NCBI GenBank assembly: GCA_964511665.1
Contig: CAZEHA010000013.1
Coordinates: 1-64,000 of the forward strand
DNA: 64,000 nucleotides
Origin: JAGOEF01 sp964511665
GTDB lineage: Bacteria > Bacteroidota > Bacteroidia > Bacteroidales > ML635J-15
Reading direction: 5' to 3'
Shown: positions 16,585-24,730 of the stretch, one piece after another
How the letters are laid out: the number at the start of each line of letters is the position of its first letter
Position numbering within the stretch: the first letter of the stretch is position 1
Program-made: the position numbers and the translations under genes
The notes under the pieces: generated by a model
What the model was told of the DNA's origin: nothing
Database searches by the model: none
What the model saw: the letters and a program-made list of their open reading frames with translations, nothing else

Positions 16585-17547
16585 TCAAATCAATCCTTTA
16601 GCGTGTTTTTCGCCAATCACTTTCAGCATATCCTGAGTCATGGCATCGAGGTCGTATTCGGGTTTCCAGCCCCACTCTTCGCGGGCAGCAGTGTCGTCAA
16701 CCGAATTGGGCCACGAGTCGGCAATAGCCTGACGGAAATCGGGCTCGTACGAAATTTCGAATTCAGGGATATATTTCTTTATGCTGGCAGCCAGTTCTGC
16801 TGTGCTGAAGCTCATGGCACCTACGTTAAAGTCGCTGTGGTGTTTCAGTTTGCTGAAGTCGGCCTGCATCAGGTCGATGGTAGCCTTCAGGCAGTCGGGC
16901 ATATACATCATGGGCAAACGGGTTTCGGCGTTTACGAAGCATGTATATTTTTTGTTTTTAATGGCTTCGTAATAAATAGCCACTGCATAGTCGGTAGTGC
17001 CGCCGCCGGGCAGGGTTTCGTTGCTGATGATACCTGGATAGCGCAATCCGCGCACATCGAGGCCGTAGCGACGTACGTAATAATCGCCGAGTAATTCTCC
17101 GGCTACTTTGGTAACTCCATACATGGTGGTAGGTTTCAGCACGGTTTCCTGGGGTGTGTTGTCGATGGGTGTTGAAGGACCAAACACAGCAATAGAACTG
17201 GGCACCAATACCTGTTTCATTTTGTATTCGCGGGCAACTTCAAGAATATTAATAAGACCGTTCATATTCACATCCCATGCCAGCATAGGGTTTTGTTCGC
17301 CGGTAGCCGAAAGAATAGCAGCCATATTGATGATGGCGTCGATATTGTACTTTTTTACCACTGCAACAAGACCTTCTACATCGTTGGCGTCAACCACTTC
17401 GCAAGGGCCTGTCGAAGTAAGTTTCTCTGATGGCTTGGTTTTGCGAATGCCTGCAATTACATGGTCTCCGCCATAAATATCGCGAAGGGCAAGCACCAAT
17501 TCTGAACCGATCTGTCCGGCAGATCCTACTACTAAGATGTTTTTCAT
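16585..17547 (-). CDS. L-threonine 3-dehydrogenase, short-chain dehydrogenase type
   Basis: A 320-residue extended SDR enzyme: Rossmann motif VVGSAGQIGSEL (GxxGxxG), then NMAAILSATGE, catalytic YGVTK (YxxxK) and Ser in VPSSIAVFG, ending in an SDR C-terminal domain. The strong match is to the NAD-dependent threonine dehydrogenases of the UDP-galactose epimerase-like group (as in Flavobacterium and animals), not the zinc MDR-type Tdh of E. coli. It oxidises L-threonine to 2-amino-3-ketobutyrate. The divergent neighbour is Kbl, which consumes that product, so the pair forms a two-step threonine-to-glycine pathway. Confidence 0.92.
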   Translation of the reverse strand: MKNILVVGSAGQIGSELVLALRDIYGGDHVIAGIRKTKPSEKLTSTGPCEVVDANDVEGLVAVVKKYNIDAIINMAAILSATGEQNPMLAWDVNMNGLINILEVAREYKMKQVLVPSSIAVFGPSTPIDNTPQETVLKPTTMYGVTKVAGELLGDYYVRRYGLDVRGLRYPGIISNETLPGGGTTDYAVAIYYEAIKNKKYTCFVNAETRLPMMYMPDCLKATIDLMQADFSKLKHHSDFNVGAMSFSTAELAASIKKYIPEFEISYEPDFRQAIADSWPNSVDDTAAREEWGWKPEYDLDAMTQDMLKVIGEKHAKGLI

Positions 17548-17769
17548 TTTTTAAGGTTTTACATGTATTATTAATTAAACGAGTCTCAATAAAAAAATTA
17601 CTCAAAAATAATAGAATTCTTGAAATCAAAACATGACAAAAATCCTGATAAATCTTTTATAAACCGATTAATTTTACCATTGCAAACCAGATAAAAACAC
17701 ACATATGCCTGCGAATCAAAATATTTACTTAAAATGCGTGAAAGCAGTCGGTTTGTGTCGCGAAAATTA

Positions 17770-17777
17770 TATCTTTG
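17770..17777 (+). promoter_or_regulatory. candidate -7 element for kbl
   Basis: TATCTTTG matches TAnnTTTG, 56 bp upstream of the kbl start in the 286-bp tdh/kbl intergenic region. No -33 element at standard spacing was found, so this is tentative. Nothing else is recognised in this AT-rich spacer. Confidence 0.4.
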
Positions 17778-17833
17778 AACTCAAATTTTTCAATAGTTTA
17801 TTCATAATTTATAACGTCTAAAAAAACAGCATT

Positions 17834-19024
17834 ATGTACGGAAAAATGAAAGAATTTCTGCAAACCGAGTTAACCAGCATTCGCGAAGCAGGATTATACA
17901 AAAACGAGCGCATCATTGTTACCCCTCAGGGTGCCGAAATCAAAGTAAGCAGCGGTAACGAGGTATTGAATTTTTGTGCCAACAACTATTTGGGTTTATC
18001 GAATCATCCGGCCCTGGTAGCAGCAGCCAAAGAGGCTCTCGATTCTCACGGTTACGGTATGTCGTCGGTGCGCTTCATTTGTGGCACCCAAGACCTACAC
18101 AAAACACTGGAAGCAAAAATTGCCGAGTTCTTCGGAACCGAAGACACTATTTTATATGCTGCTTGTTTCGATGCAAACGGTGGTGTTTTCGAACCCCTGT
18201 TCAATGAGGAAGATGCCATTATATCCGATTCGCTGAACCATGCTTCTATTATCGACGGAGTGCGTTTGTGCAAAGCAGTTCGTTATCGTTACAACAACGC
18301 CGACATGGCCGACCTCGAAGAAAAACTGAAAGAAGCTCAGGCACAACGGTTCCGTATTATTGTGACCGATGGTGTGTTTTCGATGGATGGCAATGTGGCT
18401 CCGATGGATAAAATAGTAGCACTGGCCGAAAAATACGATGCACTCATTATGGTTGACGAATGCCACTCGGCAGGTGTTGTTGGAGAAACAGGTCGCGGTG
18501 TAACCGAATTGTTCAATGTTCGCGGCAAAGTAGACATTATCACGGGTACTTTAGGAAAAGCTTTTGGTGGCGCCATTGGTGGTTTTACCACCGGACGTAA
18601 AGAAATCATCGATATGCTGCGTCAGCGTTCACGCCCCTATTTGTTCTCGAACTCCATTCCTCCTTCGGTAGCTAATGCCGGCATCAAAATGTTCGACATG
18701 ATGGCCGAAACTCACGAATTGCAAGATAAATTACATCGCAATACCGATTATTTCTCGGCAAAAATGACCGAAGCCGGATTCGATTGCAAACCCACCAAAT
18801 CGGCTATTATTGCGGTGATGCTGTATGATGCAAAACTTTCTCAGGATTTTGCAGCAAAACTCCTCGACGAAGGCATTTATGTTATTGGTTTCTACTATCC
18901 TGTTGTTCCCAAAGGACAAGCTCGCATCCGCGTTCAGGTGTCGGCAGCTCACGAAACCGAGCATCTCGACAAATGTATTGCAGCCTTCACCAAAGTGGGC
19001 AAAGAATTGGGTGTGATAAAATAA
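17834..19024 (+). CDS. kbl: glycine C-acetyltransferase (2-amino-3-ketobutyrate CoA ligase)
   Basis: A 396-residue PLP enzyme of the alpha-oxoamine synthase family, the usual length for Kbl. Motifs: NFCANNYLGLSNHP, GYGMSSVRFICGTQ, DSLNHASIIDG, VTDGVFSMDG, MVDECHSAGVVG, and the PLP lysine in TGTLGKAFGGAIGG. It cleaves 2-amino-3-ketobutyrate with CoA to glycine and acetyl-CoA. The divergent SDR threonine dehydrogenase supplies the substrate. A strong terminator follows the stop. Confidence 0.96.
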   Translation: MYGKMKEFLQTELTSIREAGLYKNERIIVTPQGAEIKVSSGNEVLNFCANNYLGLSNHPALVAAAKEALDSHGYGMSSVRFICGTQDLHKTLEAKIAEFFGTEDTILYAACFDANGGVFEPLFNEEDAIISDSLNHASIIDGVRLCKAVRYRYNNADMADLEEKLKEAQAQRFRIIVTDGVFSMDGNVAPMDKIVALAEKYDALIMVDECHSAGVVGETGRGVTELFNVRGKVDIITGTLGKAFGGAIGGFTTGRKEIIDMLRQRSRPYLFSNSIPPSVANAGIKMFDMMAETHELQDKLHRNTDYFSAKMTEAGFDCKPTKSAIIAVMLYDAKLSQDFAAKLLDEGIYVIGFYYPVVPKGQARIRVQVSAAHETEHLDKCIAAFTKVGKELGVIK

Positions 19025-19045
19025 GCACTAAGGTTTTTTCGATAT

Positions 19046-19075
19046 AAAAAGAGGGCGCTTCTGCCCTCTTTTTTT
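19046..19075 (+). terminator. terminator after kbl
   Basis: AAAAAGAGGGC and GCCCTCTTTTT form an 11-bp stem around a short loop, with a T-run, 21 nt after the kbl stop. Confidence 0.9.
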
Positions 19076-19141
19076 GTTATAACAGAAAATAGCAGGATGT
19101 TTCTGCTAAAATCATTATATTTGTAAAGTAAACCGATTATC

Positions 19142-21034
19142 ATGAAATATTCTTTTACGCAAAAAATTCGCTATCGTTTCGATAACTTTATGACGCGGGG
19201 TACCGCTGTATTGATTGTGGGACTTTTTGTAGCGATAACACTTATTGTCTTGTTTGTTACATCATTGGTAACATTGTTTTCTATTCAAGCCCCTGATTCT
19301 GGTGATATTTCTTTCATAGAATTGTTTTGGCAGGGATTCTTACGCACGCTCGACCCGGGCACCATGGGCGACGATTCGGGTTGGGGATTCAGGTTAATGA
19401 TGTTGCTTGTTACACTGGCAGGGATAATCATTTTTAGCACCTTAATTGGTGTTATCAATTCGGGATTGGCACAACAACTCGAAAATCTGAGAAAAGGAAA
19501 ATCGCTTGTTGTAGAAAAGAATCACACTATTATTCTGGGTTGGTCTAATAAAGTATTCACCATAATTTGCGAGCTCATCGAAGCCAATGCCAATCAGCCC
19601 GACGGCTGCGTTGTTGTATTGGCCGACAAAGATAAAATAGCGATGGAAGATGCCATCCGCCATCACATCTCGTGTACAGGAAACACCCGTGTGGTATGTC
19701 GCAGCGGAAAACCTGTTCTGATGAACGACCTTAAAATAGTTAATCCCGATGCCTCAAAGGCAATCATTGTTTTGGCGCAGAATCATCCCAATTCCGATGC
19801 CGAGGTAATAAAAACTGTACTGGCCGTAACCAATAACCCAAAGCGCCATGCAGGTAAATACCATATTGTAGCCGAAATCAACGATGCCAACAATGCCTCG
19901 GTATGTAAAATGGTGGGTAAAGACGAGGTTGAAGTGGTTCTTTCTTCTGATATAATATCAAAAATTACGGCACAAACATGTCGGCAGTCGGGTTTGTCGA
20001 TGGTATATATGGGCTTGTTGGTGTATGAGGGCGACGAACTGTATTTTCAGGAGCAACCTGAACTTGTTGGTAAAACCTATCGAGAAGCCTTAATGGCCTA
20101 CGAAACATCTAGTTTAATAGGATTGTTAAAAAACGATGCCTCTGTACTCATCAACCCCGATATGGATACCATCATAGAGAAAAACGACCAGGTATTGTGC
20201 ATTTCGGAAGACGACGATACTGTTATTGTAAATGGTAATCCCTCTCCTGTTGACGAGGCCTTGTTTTCGGAAATGGACGAAGATATGCTCACTCCCGAAA
20301 AAACACTTGTTTTGGGGTGGAATAAACGCGGACAGTCGATAATAAAAGAACTGGATGCCTATGTGAAATACGGCAGCACTATAGATATAGTTGCGAATAT
20401 TCAGGGAATACAAAACAGGGCAACAATAGAATTGTCGAATTTGCAGAATTGTAGTTTCAATGTTTATGAGAACGACACTACGCGTAGTGAGGTGCTCGAG
20501 TCTTTGGCTCTGGAATCGTATCAGAACATCATTATTTTAAGCTATTCGGGAATAATGCAAGCCGACGACTGCGACTCGGCCACACTGATAACCTTGCTTC
20601 ACCTGCGCGATATTGCCGACAGACGAAAACTCGATTTGCCGGTAGTAAGCGAAATGTTAATCGACGAAAACCGCATGCTTGCCGAAGTAACCAAAGCCGA
20701 TGATTTTATTGTCAGCGAAAAGGTAATCAGTTTGCTGCTGGCTCAGATAAGCGAACAGAAAAAGCTTAGTGATGTGTTCACAGATATTTTTCAACCCGAC
20801 GGTTCCGAAATTTACCTTAAACCTGTTCAGCAATATGTAAAAACAGGCATTGAAGTCGATTTTTATACCGTTTTGGCTTCTGCCATACGCCATGGGCATA
20901 CTGCCATCGGATATAGAACAATGCAGCACAAATACGACTTGTTGAAGAATTACGGCATTGTTATTAACCCAAAAAAATCGCAGAAGATTCGCTTTTCACC
21001 CGACGACAAAATAATAGTTTTAGCTCTCGATTGA
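19142..21034 (+). CDS. CASTOR/POLLUX-related ion channel with RCK/TrkA-N-like domains
   Basis: 630 residues. TM1 about 20-42 (AVLIVGLFVAITLIVLFVTS), a pore-like loop LRTLDPGTMGDDSG, TM2 about 80-105 (MMLLVTLAGIIIFSTLIGVI), then VEKNHTIILGWSNKV starting the first Rossmann/RCK-like domain and a second one near 380 (EKTLVLGWNKRG). The ‘TLDPGTMGDD’ and ‘HTIILGWS’ segments are typical of the CASTOR/POLLUX channel group known from plants and bacteria. Expected role: ligand-gated cation movement across the inner membrane; ion and ligand unknown. Single-gene unit. Confidence 0.9.
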   Translation: MKYSFTQKIRYRFDNFMTRGTAVLIVGLFVAITLIVLFVTSLVTLFSIQAPDSGDISFIELFWQGFLRTLDPGTMGDDSGWGFRLMMLLVTLAGIIIFSTLIGVINSGLAQQLENLRKGKSLVVEKNHTIILGWSNKVFTIICELIEANANQPDGCVVVLADKDKIAMEDAIRHHISCTGNTRVVCRSGKPVLMNDLKIVNPDASKAIIVLAQNHPNSDAEVIKTVLAVTNNPKRHAGKYHIVAEINDANNASVCKMVGKDEVEVVLSSDIISKITAQTCRQSGLSMVYMGLLVYEGDELYFQEQPELVGKTYREALMAYETSSLIGLLKNDASVLINPDMDTIIEKNDQVLCISEDDDTVIVNGNPSPVDEALFSEMDEDMLTPEKTLVLGWNKRGQSIIKELDAYVKYGSTIDIVANIQGIQNRATIELSNLQNCSFNVYENDTTRSEVLESLALESYQNIIILSYSGIMQADDCDSATLITLLHLRDIADRRKLDLPVVSEMLIDENRMLAEVTKADDFIVSEKVISLLLAQISEQKKLSDVFTDIFQPDGSEIYLKPVQQYVKTGIEVDFYTVLASAIRHGHTAIGYRTMQHKYDLLKNYGIVINPKKSQKIRFSPDDKIIVLALD

Positions 21035-21220
21035 TTTTTTTATTGTATTTTTTATTGGTTTTATTTAATTTTACAACGGTAATCGTCATTCAACCATGAA
21101 GTGTTTACCGGCAAAATGTGTTCAAGGCCAACAGGCAGTTGTTTGCTTGTGGTCTATTCGTTTCATTCTGTAATCGTTATTTATAAATGTAATATAAAGT
21201 ATAAACCTAAAACCAAAATC

Positions 21221-22270
21221 ATGAAAACACGAAGTTTAAGTGTGCTGTTTATTGCAGTTCTATGCATAGCTACATCGGGCTATGCAGCCAAACACAGGGT
21301 GAACAATACCGGAGGCGGTGCCCCGTTTTCAACAATTAATTCGGCCATAGAGGCTGCAGAAGCCGGCGACACCATTTATGTTGAAGGCTCTGCCATAGCG
21401 TATGCAGGCTTCACTTTGAACAAGCCGTTAACACTAATTGGTCCGGGTTATTTTTTAATAGATAACCCAATGACCCAAGCCAATCCAAACCCTGCTACTG
21501 TGGGCGTTACCAGCTTTGCGCCCGGAGCCGAAGGCAGCCTGATAATGGGCATGTATTTTTACCATTCAGCTTACGACGGAGGTCATTTGATAAGTTTTAC
21601 CACCGGTGATATAGTTCTAAAACGAAACCGCCTGCAACGTAATGCCTGGTCGAGCTATCATGGCTACACCAATCACACCATCAATATTGCCGATAATTTG
21701 AGCAATATTTCGATTCTTCAGAACTATATCGAAAGAACAGCCGATGGCAATGGTACCGCAATTTCAATTGGGAATAACTGCTTTGCATTAAACATTAGCA
21801 ACAACTACGTGTATTGCCAGAGTGGTAATACGTTTAGTATGTCTTCAACGGCAATTGCCAATGTTTTTTACAATGTAATAAATGGAGGTATGACGTTGCA
21901 AAATAGTAATGTACATAATAATATTATGATTGCGGGAGGTGTTGGGGCAACGAACTGTATTGTAACCAATAATATTGGGCACAGCACACAATTCCCGTTG
22001 CCCAACAACAAGCAAATGGTCGACATGAATACAGTATTCGATCTGGAAAACACGAGTCGCGACGCTAAATACACTCTGTTAGATAATCCGTCGAACCCTG
22101 CTATTGCCTACGGTGTTGTTGGCGACGATTGCGGTATGTTTGGCGGAACCACCCCATATCGTTTATCGGGGATACCTCCTGTGCCGGCCATTTATTTCTT
22201 TTTTGGATCGCCCACAGGTTCCAATACAGGTGGTTTGCCGGTTCATGTTAAAATAAAATCGAACAACTAG
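21221..22270 (+). CDS. secreted protein with right-handed beta-helix-like repeats
   Basis: Start placed at the ATG at 21221, where a signal peptide begins (MKTRSLSVLFIAVLCIATSGYA); an upstream in-frame ATG at 21101 adds 40 residues that lack a signal. The 349-residue protein has AINSAIEAAEAGDTIYVEG-type N-cap (PFSTINSAIEAAEAGDTIYV) followed by repeated short strands with Asn ladders (ILQNYIERTADGN, LNISNNYVYCQSGN, NVHNNIMIAGG), the pattern of parallel beta-helix/DUF1565 proteins. No T9SS C-terminal domain is evident. It lies 9 bp before the next secreted protein, probably co-transcribed. Confidence 0.75.
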   Translation: MKTRSLSVLFIAVLCIATSGYAAKHRVNNTGGGAPFSTINSAIEAAEAGDTIYVEGSAIAYAGFTLNKPLTLIGPGYFLIDNPMTQANPNPATVGVTSFAPGAEGSLIMGMYFYHSAYDGGHLISFTTGDIVLKRNRLQRNAWSSYHGYTNHTINIADNLSNISILQNYIERTADGNGTAISIGNNCFALNISNNYVYCQSGNTFSMSSTAIANVFYNVINGGMTLQNSNVHNNIMIAGGVGATNCIVTNNIGHSTQFPLPNNKQMVDMNTVFDLENTSRDAKYTLLDNPSNPAIAYGVVGDDCGMFGGTTPYRLSGIPPVPAIYFFFGSPTGSNTGGLPVHVKIKSNN

Positions 22271-22279
22271 TTCTGCGCC

Positions 22280-24703
22280 ATGATACGATATGTTATCATA
22301 TTAGCAGGGTGTTTCATCGTTTCAACAACAATTAATTTGGTGTGTTCGCAGGAGTTACCAATGCTGTCGTCGGTAGAATATTTTATTGATACCGACCCGG
22401 GCTATGGCAATGGTATCATGCTTGCTGCCGATGTATTGAACAATGTAACACTCGATGAAACCATCGATTTTTCGGGATTGTCGCCCGGACAACACATCCT
22501 CGGAATAAGGGCAGTTGACGACGGTGGTATTTGGGGGCACACACATACCTACGTTTTTTACCTGTCACATTACGACTACAATATTGCGCCGACGACTTTG
22601 CAAGAGGCTGAGTATTTTATAAATTCCGACCCGGGTTATGGCAATGGCATACAGCTCGACTGCGAAGCATTGAACAATGTATCAATCGATGCAAGCATCG
22701 ACTTAAGCGGTCTGCCACCCGGCCAACACATCATCGGTATAAGAGCAATTGACGACCTGGCTAACTGGGGGGTAACATATGCCTGCGTTTTTTATCTGTC
22801 GCACAACGACTACAATCTTACGTTGTCTGATTTGCAAGAGGCTGAGTATTTCTTCGATAATGATCCAGGCATAGGTAGTGCAAATACTTTTGCAATCGAG
22901 AGTGAGACACAGGCTATAGTTGAAGAGAACTTCGACATTGCAATGCTTAACGAAGGCATTCATTTTATGGGTATTCGTGCAAACAACAATTGGGGTTTAT
23001 GGAGCCATACCTACTATTACCCGTTTTTGGTCGATAACAATCAGATTTCTTTTGTGCCTGACGATATTGCCGAGATAGAGTATTTCTTCGATACCGATCA
23101 AGGTTTTGGCAACAATCATATAGTTACAACCGAGCCTGAAACCGAAATAGTTATCAATCAAAACATCGAAGCCGATATATCGGACGCCGGATTACACATG
23201 TTTGCAATAAGGGCTAAGAACGAAAACGAAGTTTGGGGTCACACATTTCATTACTATTTCAGTGTTGATAACGAAATATATCAGGAATTGCCCAATTTGC
23301 AGGCAATGGAGTTTTTTATCGATACCGATCCCGGCTTCAACAACGGGAATTATTTGAATGTTGCTTCCGAAACCAATAATGAGCTTGACGAGATAATTGA
23401 TATGAGCGGTATTTCTGAAGGATTGCACACAATAGGTTTCAGAGGAATTGACCAAAACAACATCTGGGGAACCACTCATACATATAATTTTTATTTACAA
23501 TCGGAAGATTTTACCCAAACGGATGATATTTCGGCAATTGAGTTTTTTATTAACAACGATGCCGGCATAGGTTCGGCAACTTCTATCGGCTTATATCCCA
23601 ACATTAATTGCGATACATTGATATATGTCCCTCTTACTGATATAAGCCCCGGAAATTATATTGCAGGATTCCGGCCGTTGACTACTGAAATGGTATTTGG
23701 TCATACTCATTTGCATAATTTCTGTCTTGCCCCTCACCTGTTTTTTACTTCCGACACTGCCTGCATTGGTATGTCAACGCATTTTACCAATCTCTCTGAA
23801 AATGATTTGCAGGCAAGTCTGTTTTGGGATGTAGACAACGATGGTAATGTTGATTTTACCGGTGAAGACGATGTTGACTACGAATATCCGCAATCGGGCG
23901 AATATCAGGCTGTTTTATTCGGATATTTTGATGAATCTTGTGTTGATAGTATCGTGATGCCGGTGCAGGTTTTTGGATATACCGAAATAAGTTTCAACAA
24001 TCCCGACATGCTGTGTAGTAATTCTGAACCGCAAGAACTCATTGGCTATCCCTTGCAGGGAAGTTTTATGGGTGATGCTGTAGGCAATAATGTGTTTTAT
24101 CCCGAAATGGCAACACCAGGTTACAATGTGGTGATTTATACCGCTACTGCCGATGGGTTTTGTGAATCGTCGCTTGCCGACACTATTGTTATTAACCCTG
24201 CTCCTGTGGTTTTACTGGGTAACGATACTACCCTGTGTGCCGGCAATACCATTACAATTGAAGCCGGAGAAGGTTTTAGCAGCTACGAATGGTTCAACCA
24301 AAGTAACGATGATTATATTGAACTTGACTCCCTGGGTGTTGGCATTGGAAGCATAGAAGTGTGGGTTGTGGTAGGCAACGAATTCAATTGCACTGCTTCC
24401 GACACTTTAGTTGTCAGTTTCCAAGATTGTAGTTATTATGATATCAATTCGTTATTTACTAATGTTTTGCTATTCCCAAATCCGGCATCCGAAAGTATTT
24501 GGGTGTCAAACCTAAATACAGGAAGTTATTCCATAACTATTTCGGATGCTTCAGGAAAACACCGGATAGCGGCTGAAGCAATTACAATAGAACAAGGCGA
24601 AAATTTAGTCTTTAACATTCGCGGTCTTAATGCCGGTTTGTATATTATAACAGGCACTAGCGATGCACATTGCTTTAAAGCAAGCTTTGTGGTAAAACCA
24701 TAA
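22280..24703 (+). CDS. secreted protein with six tandem ~78-residue repeats, PKD-like domain and T9SS sorting domain
   Basis: 807 residues. Signal peptide about 1-24. Residues about 30-490 form six repeats, each opening with a version of ‘EAEYFIDTDPGYGNG’ and closing with ‘GxHxxGIRAxDxxxxWGHTHTYxFYL’; repeats 1 and 2 are nearly identical and the later ones diverge. A PKD-like segment follows (SLFWDVDNDGNVDFTGEDDV), then Ig-like regions with paired Cys, and a C-terminal type A sorting domain beginning LLFPNPASESIWVSN. The acidic DxDxGxG-like starts could bind Ca2+, which is inference. Function unknown; surface adhesin or structural cargo is plausible. Confidence 0.85.
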   Translation: MIRYVIILAGCFIVSTTINLVCSQELPMLSSVEYFIDTDPGYGNGIMLAADVLNNVTLDETIDFSGLSPGQHILGIRAVDDGGIWGHTHTYVFYLSHYDYNIAPTTLQEAEYFINSDPGYGNGIQLDCEALNNVSIDASIDLSGLPPGQHIIGIRAIDDLANWGVTYACVFYLSHNDYNLTLSDLQEAEYFFDNDPGIGSANTFAIESETQAIVEENFDIAMLNEGIHFMGIRANNNWGLWSHTYYYPFLVDNNQISFVPDDIAEIEYFFDTDQGFGNNHIVTTEPETEIVINQNIEADISDAGLHMFAIRAKNENEVWGHTFHYYFSVDNEIYQELPNLQAMEFFIDTDPGFNNGNYLNVASETNNELDEIIDMSGISEGLHTIGFRGIDQNNIWGTTHTYNFYLQSEDFTQTDDISAIEFFINNDAGIGSATSIGLYPNINCDTLIYVPLTDISPGNYIAGFRPLTTEMVFGHTHLHNFCLAPHLFFTSDTACIGMSTHFTNLSENDLQASLFWDVDNDGNVDFTGEDDVDYEYPQSGEYQAVLFGYFDESCVDSIVMPVQVFGYTEISFNNPDMLCSNSEPQELIGYPLQGSFMGDAVGNNVFYPEMATPGYNVVIYTATADGFCESSLADTIVINPAPVVLLGNDTTLCAGNTITIEAGEGFSSYEWFNQSNDDYIELDSLGVGIGSIEVWVVVGNEFNCTASDTLVVSFQDCSYYDINSLFTNVLLFPNPASESIWVSNLNTGSYSITISDASGKHRIAAEAITIEQGENLVFNIRGLNAGLYIITGTSDAHCFKASFVVKP

Positions 24704-24728
24704 AAAAGGCGGCCAAAGGCCGCCTTTT
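24704..24728. terminator. bidirectional terminator between the repeat protein and clpB
   Basis: AAAAGGCGGCC (24704-24714), loop AAA, GGCCGCCTTTT (24718-24728): an 11-bp perfect stem with A- and T-rich flanks that serves both convergent genes. Confidence 0.9.
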
Positions 24729-24730
24729 AT

